DNA of 64,000 nt from Candidatus Gastranaerophilales bacterium (GTDB lineage: Bacteria > Cyanobacteriota > Vampirovibrionia > Gastranaerophilales > Gastranaerophilaceae): assembly GCA_016280955.1 (NCBI GenBank), contig JAEEHV010000042.1, positions 57,551 through 121,550 on the forward strand, read 5' to 3'. How positions within the stretch are numbered: position 1 is the first letter of the stretch; every line of letters starts with the position of its first letter. The translations under genes and the position numbers were made by a program. Shown here piece by piece: positions 24,563-33,956 of this stretch. The notes under the pieces are model-generated. The model did no database searches, had not been told where the DNA came from, and saw nothing but the letters and a program-made list of their open reading frames with translations.

Positions 24563-25872
24563 TGCTTTCTCAACCTGTCAGGGATGCTGTCGTGAGAGAT
24601 TAAATCATCTAACGTTTCTCTATTTATTATAATATCAGATTGTGAATTATTTACAAGTACCATGGCGGATTTTTCTACACGATTATAATTTGATGCCATT
24701 GAGTAATTGTATGCTCCGGTATTATAAACACAGATAATATCACCCTCTTTAATGACAGGAAGTTCAATATCTTCAATTAAAATATCTCCGCTTTCGCAAT
24801 ATCTTCCGGCAATTGTAACGGTTTCTTTTTTATCGGAATCAGGATTTTTAGCTTTTTCAGCATAATATTTTGCCTGATACATGCTTGGTCTTGGATTGTC
24901 TGCCATACCGCCGTCAACTGCAATATATTTTTTCCCGTCAGGAACTTGTTTACTGCTTCCTGCGGTATAAAGAGTAACTCCCGCAGTTGAGATGATGCTT
25001 CTTCCCGGCTCTAAGTATATTGTAGGTATTTCTACCGAATATTTATGCATAGCATCTGTTACGGCTTTAGCTAAATCAATTGTGTTTGGCGGATTGTCAC
25101 TGTTTGTATATTTTACTCCCAATCCTCCGCCTATGTTCATTTCGTCCAGCTTAAGTCCGAAAGTTTTATTGATTTCAGAAATTTCTTTTACAAGAATCGC
25201 AACTTCATCATAAAACGATTGCAGTTCAAATATTTGCGAGCCGATATGTGCATGTAAACCTTTTAAGTTTAAGTTATCGTACTTGTTTATTATTAACGAA
25301 ACAATTTCATTCAGCTGTGTTAAATCAAAACCAAACTTAGAGTCTGTTTGTCCTGTTTGAATGTAGTCGTGAGTGTGGCATTCAATTCCGGGAGTTATTC
25401 TTAAAAGAATATCTGCCGAAATATTTTTTTCAGCTGCAATTTTGTTAAGCAATTCAGCTTCATAAAAATTATCAACAGAAAATCTTCCTACTCCGTAGTT
25501 TAGTGCCAGTTCAATCTCTCTTGCGGATTTATTATTCCCGTTAAACAGAACTTTTGTCATGTCAACACCGCTCTTGTATATTGTATAGAGTTCTCCTGCA
25601 GATACTGCATCAAAACCAAAGCCTTCTTCGTCAAGTATTCTGACGACAGCAGATGTACAAAGAGCTTTAGATGCATACATCATTTTTATATTTTTATAAT
25701 CTTTAAATGCATTTTTGTAATCATTACAAATACTTCTCAAAGTATGCTCGTCAATAACATAAAGAGGAGTGCCGTATTTTTTTGCCAATTCGGTGAGGCT
25801 GCATCCGCCTATATGTATCTGATTATTAATTATTTCTGTTGTAATTGGTTTTAATGATTGATTAACACTCAT
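24559..25872 (-). CDS. lysA: Diaminopimelate decarboxylase
   Basis: 437 residues, a fold-type III PLP enzyme. The PLP lysine is K69 in MMYASKAL. HIGSQ, the Gly-rich GGGLG phosphate loop, EPGRS, and CESGD with the catalytic Cys are all visible, as is YNYSMASNYN near the C-terminus. It converts meso-DAP to lysine, the last step of lysine synthesis, and so sets the DAP/lysine balance for peptidoglycan. Shine-Dalgarno AGGAGATAAA. First gene of a minus-strand run with cdaA, yitT and gltA; divergent from the M16 gene. Confidence 0.96.
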   Translation of the reverse strand: MSVNQSLKPITTEIINNQIHIGGCSLTELAKKYGTPLYVIDEHTLRSICNDYKNAFKDYKNIKMMYASKALCTSAVVRILDEEGFGFDAVSAGELYTIYKSGVDMTKVLFNGNNKSAREIELALNYGVGRFSVDNFYEAELLNKIAAEKNISADILLRITPGIECHTHDYIQTGQTDSKFGFDLTQLNEIVSLIINKYDNLNLKGLHAHIGSQIFELQSFYDEVAILVKEISEINKTFGLKLDEMNIGGGLGVKYTNSDNPPNTIDLAKAVTDAMHKYSVEIPTIYLEPGRSIISTAGVTLYTAGSSKQVPDGKKYIAVDGGMADNPRPSMYQAKYYAEKAKNPDSDKKETVTIAGRYCESGDILIEDIELPVIKEGDIICVYNTGAYNYSMASNYNRVEKSAMVLVNNSQSDIIINRETLDDLISHDSIPDRLRKQ

Positions 25873-25942
25873 TTTTATCTCCTGTTTCTCTATGCCAGTT
25901 TCTATTGTAGCAAAAATATATTAATACATATAGTTTACAAAC

Positions 25943-25971
25943 TTCACTAAGAATATTGTTTGTGGTATTAA
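25943..25971 (+). promoter_or_regulatory. Predicted leaderless promoter of the M16 gene
   Basis: TTCACT (25943-25948), a 17-nt spacer and TATTAA (25966-25971), ending 6 nt before the ATG at 25978. No Shine-Dalgarno is present. Confidence 0.5.
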
Positions 25972-25977
25972 TAAACT

Positions 25978-27177
25978 ATGAGAGAATTTATTTTAAAAAA
26001 CGGAATTAAAACTTGTATAAAACAAAACCTTGATACACCGCGTGTTGCACTTACTCTGAATATATCTATTAATAAAGAAGAAAAATATGCCGGTGAATAT
26101 TCTCTGATGAATCGTTTGTTGATGAAAGGAACAACAAAATATTCATCTGAAGAATTGGCAAATATTCTTGATGAGAATGCAATAGAGTTGTGTACGGAAA
26201 TGAAATCCGATTATTTAAGATTCAGATTTGTATGTCTGAATGAGGATTTTGAACTTGCATTAAAGATAATGTCCGATATATTACTTAATTCGACATTTGA
26301 AGAGTTTGAAAAGGAACGTGTAAAACTTAAAGGCGAATTGTTTGCCGAACTTGATTCTGCAAAAGTTAAAGTATCGGATTTGTTTACAAAAACCGTTTAT
26401 AAGGGACATTATTACGGTCATTGTTATACCAAAATATTAGAAGAAGTTGATAAAGTTACAAAAGAGGATGTTATCAATTCATATAAAACCATTCTTGATA
26501 CAGGCTTAAAAACAATTGCTCTGGTGGGTGACGTTGATGAAGGCGGGCTTCTTGAAAAATATCTGGGTATAATTCCTGAATCAAAGGACGGTGATTCTGA
26601 AGTTAAAGTTCCGGCAAAAGTTAAACATGATTATGCCGAATTAATTAAAGATGATGCGAATCAGGCACAAATAATACAGGGTTGGCAGGTTGCTACATTA
26701 GGTGATAAGGAATATGCTGAATTGATGCTCCTTAATATAATATTGGGTGCGAGCGGTTTGAGTTCCAGATTATTCCTCGAACTTAGAGAAAAGAAGGGAC
26801 TTGCATATACAGTAAGAACCTCTTATGAAACGCACAAAAAATCAGCAGTTTTCAGTATTTATATCGGAACCGAGCCGGGCAATATCCAAACTTCAATTGA
26901 CGGATTTAAGGAAGAGATTGAAAAAATAAAAACAATTCCCGTAAGTGAAGAAGAGTTGCATAATGCAAAGAATAATCTTATAGGAAAACAGCAGTTTTTA
27001 TCAGAAACAAATTCTCAGCAGGCAAATATTATGTCTTATTATTCGGTAATGGGTAAGCCTTTTAATTACAAAGAAACAGTAATAGACATGGTAAAAAAGA
27101 TTACATCTGCCGATTTGCAGGCTTGTGCAAATAAATATTTTACGGATGACAGTGTCTTGGCAGTTATTAAACCGTAA
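25978..27177 (+). CDS. M16-family peptidase homologue lacking the zinc site
   Basis: 399 residues with the M16B two-domain fold. Where active members read HFLEH before LLFKGT, this protein reads SLMNR before LLMKGT, so the HxxEH zinc and catalytic residues are absent. The C-terminal R...Y pair typical of the non-catalytic partner subunit is retained (SSRLFLELREKKGLAYTVRTSYE). In paired M16B systems this subunit completes the substrate chamber of an active partner, but no active partner gene is nearby. It starts a run with the M14 gene (30 nt) and uppS (1 nt). Confidence 0.85.
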   Translation: MREFILKNGIKTCIKQNLDTPRVALTLNISINKEEKYAGEYSLMNRLLMKGTTKYSSEELANILDENAIELCTEMKSDYLRFRFVCLNEDFELALKIMSDILLNSTFEEFEKERVKLKGELFAELDSAKVKVSDLFTKTVYKGHYYGHCYTKILEEVDKVTKEDVINSYKTILDTGLKTIALVGDVDEGGLLEKYLGIIPESKDGDSEVKVPAKVKHDYAELIKDDANQAQIIQGWQVATLGDKEYAELMLLNIILGASGLSSRLFLELREKKGLAYTVRTSYETHKKSAVFSIYIGTEPGNIQTSIDGFKEEIEKIKTIPVSEEELHNAKNNLIGKQQFLSETNSQQANIMSYYSVMGKPFNYKETVIDMVKKITSADLQACANKYFTDDSVLAVIKP

Positions 27178-27207
27178 AGTATCTGTAAATATAAAGGGGT
27201 AAAACAT

Positions 27208-27834
27208 TTGACAGACAATATAATAATATACGGTAATATAACTTCTTCTGTCATTGTAATAGGCTGCTTCCATGGTGATGAACCACAGGGAAAATATCTT
27301 ATTGATGAATATATAAAAATAAATGAAGATACAAATATTTTGTTTATTCCCTGTCTTAATAAGTATGGTTTTGAGCATAATATCAGGACAAATTCAAACG
27401 GTGTGGATTTAAACAGGAATTTTCCAACGAAGAACTGGGAATTGTCATCAAAACAGGATAATTTGTTTTTTGGCGGTACTGAACCTGCAAGCGAACAGGA
27501 AATAAGATTTATTATTGATATTATAGAAAATAATAAGCCACAACTGATTCTTACATTGCATGCTCCATATAAAGTTGTGAATTATGACGGAGATGCAAAA
27601 GAAATTTCCGAAAAAATATCAGAGATTATCGGTTATCCGGTAGAAGAATCAATCGGTTATCCGACACCAGGAAGTTTTGGAACATGGGCAGGTATAGAAA
27701 GAAATATTCCTGTAGTTACTCTTGAACTTGATGAAGAAGTTGACGTAAAAGAATTGGAAAAACCTGTGTTTGAAGTATTTAAACTTTTGGAAAATATTGC
27801 AGCAAACAGAGAAAATGCAAAATTAAGGATTTAA
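27208..27834 (+). CDS. M14-type zinc carboxypeptidase/amidase, MpaA-like
   Basis: 208 residues from a TTG start with AAAGGGG 8 nt upstream. Zinc ligands and catalytic residues are readable: H22 and E25 (CFHGDEPQG), R60 and NGVDLNRNFP (66-73), H118 (LTLHAPY) and catalytic E173 (VTLELDEE). This matches compact M14 enzymes of the murein peptide amidase A type, which trim the gamma-D-Glu-DAP bond of muropeptides. The neighbours uppS and lysA fit a cell-wall role. No signal peptide, so cytoplasmic recycling is more likely. Confidence 0.82.
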   Translation: MTDNIIIYGNITSSVIVIGCFHGDEPQGKYLIDEYIKINEDTNILFIPCLNKYGFEHNIRTNSNGVDLNRNFPTKNWELSSKQDNLFFGGTEPASEQEIRFIIDIIENNKPQLILTLHAPYKVVNYDGDAKEISEKISEIIGYPVEESIGYPTPGSFGTWAGIERNIPVVTLELDEEVDVKELEKPVFEVFKLLENIAANRENAKLRI

Positions 27835-27835
27835 A

Positions 27836-28540
27836 ATGGAAGATATAAAAAAGATTGTTGAAGAATGCGACCTTAAGCATATAGCTATAATAATGGACGG
27901 AAATCGCCGCTGGGCAAAGGAAAGAAATCTTCCTTCGGCTGTCGGACATAAAAAAGGTGTTGATGCTCTAAAAGCGACTATGAGGGCTTTTGATGATTTC
28001 GGAATCAAGTATTTGACGGTTTATGCTTTTTCTACGGAAAACTGGAACAGAAAGCCGGAAGAAGTTAACTTTTTAATGGATTTACTTGCACAGACTCTTA
28101 AAAACGAATTGCAGGAAATGAATGAAAATAACGTTGTAATCTCTTTTATCGGTGATACAACAAAATTAAGCGACAAGCTGCAGGAAATATTAAAAAATGC
28201 AGTAGAAACGACAAAAAATAATACAGGTGTAAATCTTCAAATTGCATTCAATTACGGTTCAAGAGATGAGATAGTTCATGCGGTAAAAAGTATAATAAAT
28301 GAAGGTATAAATGAAGTTACGGAAGAAACAATATCTAAGCACCTTTATACATCAGATATACCGGATCCTGATTTGTTAATCAGAACCGGCGGTGAGATGC
28401 GTATCTCAAATTATCTTTTATGGCAGATAGCATATTCTGAATTTATAGTGATTCCGGAATTTTGGCCTGAGTTTAACAAAGAAAAATTAGCGGATTGTGT
28501 GTTAGAATATAAACGTAGAAATCGCCGTTTTGGCAAATAA
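27836..28540 (+). CDS. uppS: Undecaprenyl diphosphate synthase
   Basis: 234 residues. Canonical cis-prenyltransferase blocks: HIAIIMDGNRRWAKERNLP with catalytic D21, GHKKGVDAL, YAFSTENWNRKPEEV, FNYGSRDEI, and the C-terminal PDLLIRTGGEMRISNYLLWQ and RRNRRFG. It makes the C55 lipid carrier for peptidoglycan and O-glycan synthesis. It begins 1 nt after the M14 stop, with AAGGATTTAAA as Shine-Dalgarno. Directly followed by tRNA-Arg. Confidence 0.97.
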   Translation: MEDIKKIVEECDLKHIAIIMDGNRRWAKERNLPSAVGHKKGVDALKATMRAFDDFGIKYLTVYAFSTENWNRKPEEVNFLMDLLAQTLKNELQEMNENNVVISFIGDTTKLSDKLQEILKNAVETTKNNTGVNLQIAFNYGSRDEIVHAVKSIINEGINEVTEETISKHLYTSDIPDPDLLIRTGGEMRISNYLLWQIAYSEFIVIPEFWPEFNKEKLADCVLEYKRRNRRFGK

Positions 28541-28559
28541 AAACAGTTAATAATAAAAT

Positions 28560-28633
28560 CTCCTTGTAGCTCAGACGGATAGAGCGCAGGTTTCCGAAGC
28601 CTGAGGCCGTGGGTTCGACTCCCGCCAAGGGGG
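28560..28633 (+). tRNA. tRNA-Arg (anticodon CCG)
   Basis: Cloverleaf checked by eye. Acceptor CTCCTTG pairs with CAAGGGG, D arm GCTC/GAGC, anticodon stem CAGGT/GCCTG with loop TTCCGAA (anticodon CCG at 28594-28596), T arm GTGGG-TTCGACT-CCCGC. Discriminator G; no encoded CCA. A run of six T follows immediately. Confidence 0.95.
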
Positions 28634-28718
28634 TTTTTTGTGCAGTTTAAGTAATCTTTGTAAATTGCATTAATCCGGTGTCCTATTTAATCAGTACAAT
28701 ACATTTACCCCAAAAGGA

Positions 28719-28747
28719 TAGACAAGTGTACAAAATAATGTTAAAAT
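28719..28747 (+). promoter_or_regulatory. Promoter of the small FxG protein gene
   Basis: TAGACA (28719-28724), a 17-nt spacer and TAAAAT (28742-28747). GGTTAGGAGA precedes the ATG at 28771. Confidence 0.5.
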
Positions 28748-28770
28748 AATAATGAAGGTTAGGAGAAAAT

Positions 28771-29043
28771 ATGTCAGTAATACAAGCTATTGCAGCAGCT
28801 CAATATACAATGATGAAAAATAATGCCGCTTATAACATGATAAGTGCAAATAACAGCCGTTTGGGTTTAATATCGTCAATGCCGGCTAATAATATAAGCT
28901 TTGGTTCTCTTGCGGCAATGGATACTGAGTTTGAGATTCAGGCATTAACTAATAACCTTCAGTACCTAATGGCAAAGGCTATGTTAGAACAGGTTAAAAA
29001 GCAGCAGCAGGAAGATGCAAAAAGCTTCAGTATCTTTGCATAG
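28771..29043 (+). CDS. Small lineage-type protein, unknown
   Basis: 90 residues from ATG 28771 with TTAGGAGA 6 nt upstream. The N-terminal half is rich in Ala, Met and Asn; it then has NNISFGSLAAMDTE, a variant of the FKG motif seen in other proteins here, and a C-terminal amphipathic helix ending in Q/K/E-rich sequence. No signal peptide or known domain. It is flanked by its own promoter and a 262-nt intergenic region. Confidence 0.7.
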   Translation: MSVIQAIAAAQYTMMKNNAAYNMISANNSRLGLISSMPANNISFGSLAAMDTEFEIQALTNNLQYLMAKAMLEQVKKQQQEDAKSFSIFA

Positions 29044-29118
29044 TTTAATTTAGTTTTATATCGCTGATTTTTGAAAATATTTATTTTGGTGTAAATTTAT
29101 TTGTAAAGATTTTGAGAA

Positions 29119-29192
29119 AATTGTTACAATTGGCTCAAATGCCTATTGTGATTATCTTTGAGCGTTATATGACAAGTTTATTTGTAACAATT
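29119..29192. promoter_or_regulatory. Inverted pair of TTGTAACAATT motifs
   Basis: AATTGTTACAA (29119-29129) and TTGTAACAATT (29182-29192) are exact inverted copies 52 nt apart. The second is identical to 14806-14816 upstream of the calpain-like gene. Nearby GTGTAAATTT also recurs in both upstream regions. Candidate operator pair for the gene at 29306. Confidence 0.4.
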
Positions 29193-29305
29193 ATAAAATT
29201 TTTATTAAAGTTTTTTTTAATTGTGCCGATATAAAACATGAATATATATATAATAACTCAAGATATTAAGAATAGATTTTTATAATTCGAAAGGAGTACT
29301 TTAGT

Positions 29306-32300
29306 ATGATTAGCCCACACTTTAATTCGATACGTCTTCCAAGATTTCAATCCATGAATCCGGTAAATAAGCCCGAAGACGATCCGAAAGTAGAAGAGGA
29401 ACAAGTTGTAAATGGTGCTGCAAACACACCGACCGAACCGGAGCAATCTTCTTTACCTGAAGAATTACAAACGTTTATGGAAAGTTATTCTCGTAAAGGG
29501 TGTACTTTTGTTGAAATTACTTCAGTGCTCAATCGCTTAAACCTAAATTATTCAGTAGAAGATGATTATGTATGCTTTAAATATAATAATATAACTTATA
29601 AATTTTTAGTTTCAGATTTGGTTAATGAACAACCACCTTCTGTTGACGAACCTGCTCCATCTGAACCTTCGTCACCAACACCGCCGGTAACAGATCAGGT
29701 AAACGTAAGTCCAAATGATGAAACTGGTGCTATGCCTTGGCAATATGGTGTGTCGCAAACTGACAAGGGATACGGTGAAGTTGTTATTAACGGTCAGGTA
29801 ATCGGTTATGGTGCTAAAATAACTGACAGTCAGGAAGATTTGAAAAGAGTATATGAAGATGGTGCTTTTATTATGCTAACAAGCAGTGGTAATGCTCATA
29901 TTTATATAGAACCGGAACGTTCGGTCAGAGATAATTATGTTCTTAAAGATGAAAATGGCACTTATTACTGGAATCCGGATAAAGATCCTGAATACTTTAA
30001 AAATGCTTATTTTCTAGATACTGAAAATAAATTGTATTATCCTGGACAATCTCAGGCAGAAGATGCCCCTTCTGACGGTACAGGTTATCAGACTGCAGAA
30101 GAGGCTGCAGCTGCGATGAATTTAGTACCCGCATATATTGCAGGCGTATATCATGAAAATCCAAACACACCTGGCGTTAATAATAAAGAGTTGAAACATT
30201 ACGTTTGGAATGAAGCAACAAAAACAATGGAAGAAATTGAAGGGGTTAATTCTATAAACCCAAGCGGTGTTGACGGTAACGGAAATATTGTTAAAAATGC
30301 GTTAGTCCAGGCAAGTATTCAGGGCTATGAACAGACTCCGTTAGACGGTGTATTTATGTCCGGCTGGGATTATTACAGATTTGACGACAAAACAGCCACA
30401 TTCTATGAAGTACAATTAACTCAGGAAGAAGAACAGATATTATTAAACGGTTCAAAGGGAGTTGAATCAACTCCGCCGGCACCACCGGTAGGAAGTGACC
30501 TTGCTCCTGAAGTCAGAGCTAATTATGATGCATTGAGCACATTAGAGATGCAGAATCATTTCATCGATTATTTTAAACAAATGATGTTGGAAAATGATGC
30601 CGATATAGATAATGACGGAATTGGTGATGCCCAAACAATAATCGATTCATATTCAGGAAGACATATTGATACATTTATAGATTCAATAATTACTCAGGTT
30701 GTACAAAATGCCGGCGAAAATGATACTATTGAAACTTTAGTTTCAAAAGTTGAAGATGCAATCAAAAATGCTATTAAATCAAATTTGATGGCAGCGGAAG
30801 ATATTGACCATAGTTTATTAAATACAGAAGATTATTTGTTATCACCCGAAGAACGTGCTATAAAACACGATTTACAGAAAATAGGTTATGATACTGATCC
30901 TGATATTATTGAAGGTGACGGAATTGATTATAGTGTTATGCCAAGCATAGGTTCTAAGGTAAATGATTTATTAGTCGATTCAGGAATTGAAGGATTTAAA
31001 GACTGGGATTTGACTGATATAGAATCTGCATTAAATTGTTGGGTATTAAATGAAAATTATGAATTAGAAGTCTCAGAAAATACTTCTGCAGCAAAATTAT
31101 ATAAGGAACTGGATTCTCTCAGAGCGCAGCTTCTTGATTATGTTAAAAATGAAATGGAAGCTAACGGTTTGACATATAATCAAGAGGATGTAAACAGATA
31201 TTTAGACTTCTTTATGACAGAAACTGTTATGGAAGCAATTCAGGCAAGATATCAGTTTACCAACCCTGAAATGTATCCTGATACATTACTTGCAGAAAAT
31301 ACTACAATTAAAGAACTTGGCAGACTGCTTACTACCCGTGTTAAGAATGAATTGGCAAAAGGTGATAAAGCATTTGATACCTCAATGGACTCTCAAACAG
31401 TTGACTCACTTTTGGCATTTACTTCAGATTACTTCTTAACAGAAGAACAACGTGCCGAAAAAGAAGAAATGCAGCTTAACCTCCACTACGGTCCGGAAGT
31501 AGTTAAAGCCTATGAAAATCAAGAAGATGCCAATGCTGCAATTGATTCTATTGTGGATAGTTATGCTGATATTCTTAAAACATTGTCAGGAGATGAAAAT
31601 TTAGATTTAGACAAAATTAAAACAGCATTACATGAAAAATTCAGCGGTGAAAATGCGGCATTCTCAGAATTTGATGTTCTTAATGAGGCATATAATGAAA
31701 TTTCAGGTACCAATGCAGCACCAAATAACACTGCAGATGAATATTCTGATGAACAGGTATCATACGATAACCCGGGTTATGCTCATAACCATGCATATAA
31801 ATTAATAAAAAATGATGAAACAGAAGCCGAACTGAAGGCATACTATGCTGAACTTCTTAAGGCTAATGGTATAGAGACTGATGAAGAAATTGATATGAAT
31901 CAGATATTCAAAGATGTAAATGCATACATTGATCAAAAAGAACAGGAAAATGAGCTTAATGCTACATTCAGCGATAAAGAAATTATGCAGGAAGCATTTA
32001 AGTCAATCGACGGCATGGTTGTCAAACTTAAAGCTAGAGCCGCTGTAAAAGAAGATGATGAAGTGAAAGAATCTGATGAACATAAGCAACAGCAAGATAA
32101 TTCCGTAAATGACAAAGCAAAATCAGCACTCGATGCACTTAATGAATCAGATCAAAATGTCCATAGAAGTGAAAGAATAGAAGCTACTATTAGAGATTTA
32201 GAAAGTGAACACCTCGACGAAACAGATTCCAGAACAGTATATACAAAATACAAAAATGACAGTAACGGAAATAGGCAATTCACTGATAGCTATGTACAAA

Positions 32301-33814
32301 AAATGTATGATGACTTGTTTAATCATATAAAACATGATATAGGTGAAGGCAGTTTCAGTGAGGAAGAATTAGCTAAACTTTATTCCGCAGCATGGGAAAT
32401 GACTTATCAATCTTCGACAGGTCAAGAAGAAGAAGATATTAGTGACTTCCTGACAAAAGTATACAATAATTTCAAGAGCATTCTTAAGAATTTACAAGAA
32501 CATCCGGAAATGTATGATGTATATGCAAATACTGCAGCTATATACGGTGTAGCAAGTCAAAGTACAGACGATAATAACGACGGCGGACCGGTAAAGATTA
32601 GTGGTGGTCCAATCAGATATAAAGACGGTTCTGTCCATGTAGAAGATGATGAATCTGATGTCAACCTCCAGAAAGCAATAAATTCTCTGACGGATAAACT
32701 GAAAATAGAATATCCGGATGTACCTGAAAATATACTGAAACAAATGATTCAGGATAGTGTATTCCATGCAATAGATGATTTATCGTCAGGTAATTTTGAT
32801 GTAGTTACTGCAGATCTCGATTTCACCAAATTGACAGGAAGAAGTGGTAGTAAGGTTACGGAAGCACGTGCTAATGTAATTATGAATCTTGCTTTAGTCT
32901 ACTTCCAGAGAGATATGTATATTTCTGCAGTATCAAATGTTAATGGTTTATTAGACGGAAATCCGGAAACAGAGCAGCATGCAGGAAGCAACGGTACTCC
33001 GACAACTGATCCTATCATCTCAGAAGATACAGCCGGTACAATTGCTGATGTACTGGATAGAAATTTCGACGAAGGCGATATACATTTATACCTTGATAGG
33101 AATGACATGGATACTCACTGGCTGGAAATGGAAGTTGACAGCAACGGCAATATTCAATTCGCTGACTGGAAAACAGAAAAAGCATACAATGATTTGTTTG
33201 CCAAGATGTTGAAAGCATTAAGAGATAAAGGCATTAAGTCAACTGATTTAAGCGATGCTGATTTCAAAAAGATGTATCAGACAGCTTGGATTAGTGCATA
33301 CAACAGCTTTGATAATAACCAACGATATGAATTACAAGATGTACTTGAAGTTGTTGTTGCAAATCTTAATACAATTGTATCGAAATCATCCAGCTCAAAA
33401 GATTCGGTAGCTCGGTCTGTTATTGAAGCAGGCAGTGCAATGAGTGTTGTTGAAGAAAATAATGAGATATTAAACTATGGAAATACCAATATTAATCTTA
33501 ACTACGGCGATGGCAATGTACACCTGAGTGATGATAATTCTGACATGAAATATCAGGCAGAAATAGAAAAACTTCGTCAAAAACTTAAAGCAAAATTCAG
33601 TGGTGTACCGGAAGACGTAATTGACAGATTATTGTATCAGGCACAAAAAGATGCAATATATGCATGTACCGAAGAAACCCGTGACATTCCAAGAGGTCTT
33701 CAGGTTGATGGTGGTACTCGTGATGGCGACAGGAGCCGTATCTCTATAGGAGATTTAATGAAACTTATTGCATACAAATTCGATAAATTATTGCTCAAAG
33801 GGGTACTCAGTTAA
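29306..33814 (+). CDS. Giant acidic repeat protein sharing a domain with the calpain-like protease
   Basis: 1502 residues from ATG 29306 (AAAGGAG 9 nt upstream). Strongly acidic, Asn/Asp/Glu-rich, no signal peptide. A Pro-rich linker (about 30-60 and 110-135) leads to a domain at about 258-372 that matches the last 110 residues of the protein at 14897 (GVY...NP..P, HxVW(N/D)E, EGV, GYEQ-T-D-GVF). A helical block repeats at about 505 and 702 (LL..(E/S)DY-L..EERA-K). A tandem duplication of about 293 residues covers roughly 985-1277 and 1278-1502 (DSNGN-QF-D, then GDGxVH-DD-SD). No enzyme motif is recognised. Possibly a secreted or surface effector or scaffold, by inference only. Confidence 0.8.
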   Translation: MISPHFNSIRLPRFQSMNPVNKPEDDPKVEEEQVVNGAANTPTEPEQSSLPEELQTFMESYSRKGCTFVEITSVLNRLNLNYSVEDDYVCFKYNNITYKFLVSDLVNEQPPSVDEPAPSEPSSPTPPVTDQVNVSPNDETGAMPWQYGVSQTDKGYGEVVINGQVIGYGAKITDSQEDLKRVYEDGAFIMLTSSGNAHIYIEPERSVRDNYVLKDENGTYYWNPDKDPEYFKNAYFLDTENKLYYPGQSQAEDAPSDGTGYQTAEEAAAAMNLVPAYIAGVYHENPNTPGVNNKELKHYVWNEATKTMEEIEGVNSINPSGVDGNGNIVKNALVQASIQGYEQTPLDGVFMSGWDYYRFDDKTATFYEVQLTQEEEQILLNGSKGVESTPPAPPVGSDLAPEVRANYDALSTLEMQNHFIDYFKQMMLENDADIDNDGIGDAQTIIDSYSGRHIDTFIDSIITQVVQNAGENDTIETLVSKVEDAIKNAIKSNLMAAEDIDHSLLNTEDYLLSPEERAIKHDLQKIGYDTDPDIIEGDGIDYSVMPSIGSKVNDLLVDSGIEGFKDWDLTDIESALNCWVLNENYELEVSENTSAAKLYKELDSLRAQLLDYVKNEMEANGLTYNQEDVNRYLDFFMTETVMEAIQARYQFTNPEMYPDTLLAENTTIKELGRLLTTRVKNELAKGDKAFDTSMDSQTVDSLLAFTSDYFLTEEQRAEKEEMQLNLHYGPEVVKAYENQEDANAAIDSIVDSYADILKTLSGDENLDLDKIKTALHEKFSGENAAFSEFDVLNEAYNEISGTNAAPNNTADEYSDEQVSYDNPGYAHNHAYKLIKNDETEAELKAYYAELLKANGIETDEEIDMNQIFKDVNAYIDQKEQENELNATFSDKEIMQEAFKSIDGMVVKLKARAAVKEDDEVKESDEHKQQQDNSVNDKAKSALDALNESDQNVHRSERIEATIRDLESEHLDETDSRTVYTKYKNDSNGNRQFTDSYVQKMYDDLFNHIKHDIGEGSFSEEELAKLYSAAWEMTYQSSTGQEEEDISDFLTKVYNNFKSILKNLQEHPEMYDVYANTAAIYGVASQSTDDNNDGGPVKISGGPIRYKDGSVHVEDDESDVNLQKAINSLTDKLKIEYPDVPENILKQMIQDSVFHAIDDLSSGNFDVVTADLDFTKLTGRSGSKVTEARANVIMNLALVYFQRDMYISAVSNVNGLLDGNPETEQHAGSNGTPTTDPIISEDTAGTIADVLDRNFDEGDIHLYLDRNDMDTHWLEMEVDSNGNIQFADWKTEKAYNDLFAKMLKALRDKGIKSTDLSDADFKKMYQTAWISAYNSFDNNQRYELQDVLEVVVANLNTIVSKSSSSKDSVARSVIEAGSAMSVVEENNEILNYGNTNINLNYGDGNVHLSDDNSDMKYQAEIEKLRQKLKAKFSGVPEDVIDRLLYQAQKDAIYACTEETRDIPRGLQVDGGTRDGDRSRISIGDLMKLIAYKFDKLLLKGVLS

Positions 33815-33832
33815 TCGAATGGTTAAAGTCTG

Positions 33833-33869
33833 CAACCTCTCGCCCTCAAAAGGCGGGAGGTTGTTTTTT
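33833..33869 (+). terminator. Intrinsic terminator of the giant gene
   Basis: CAACCTCTCGCC (33833-33844), loop CTCAAAA, GGCGGGAGGTTG (33852-33863) and six T. 12 bp with one G-U pair. Confidence 0.93.
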
Positions 33870-33956
33870 GATTTGAATTTCGTTAAAAACATTAAAGGGT
33901 AGTATATAAATGATTAGTCGGGCAATTATACACGACCATGCTTAACGATTGTTTTG

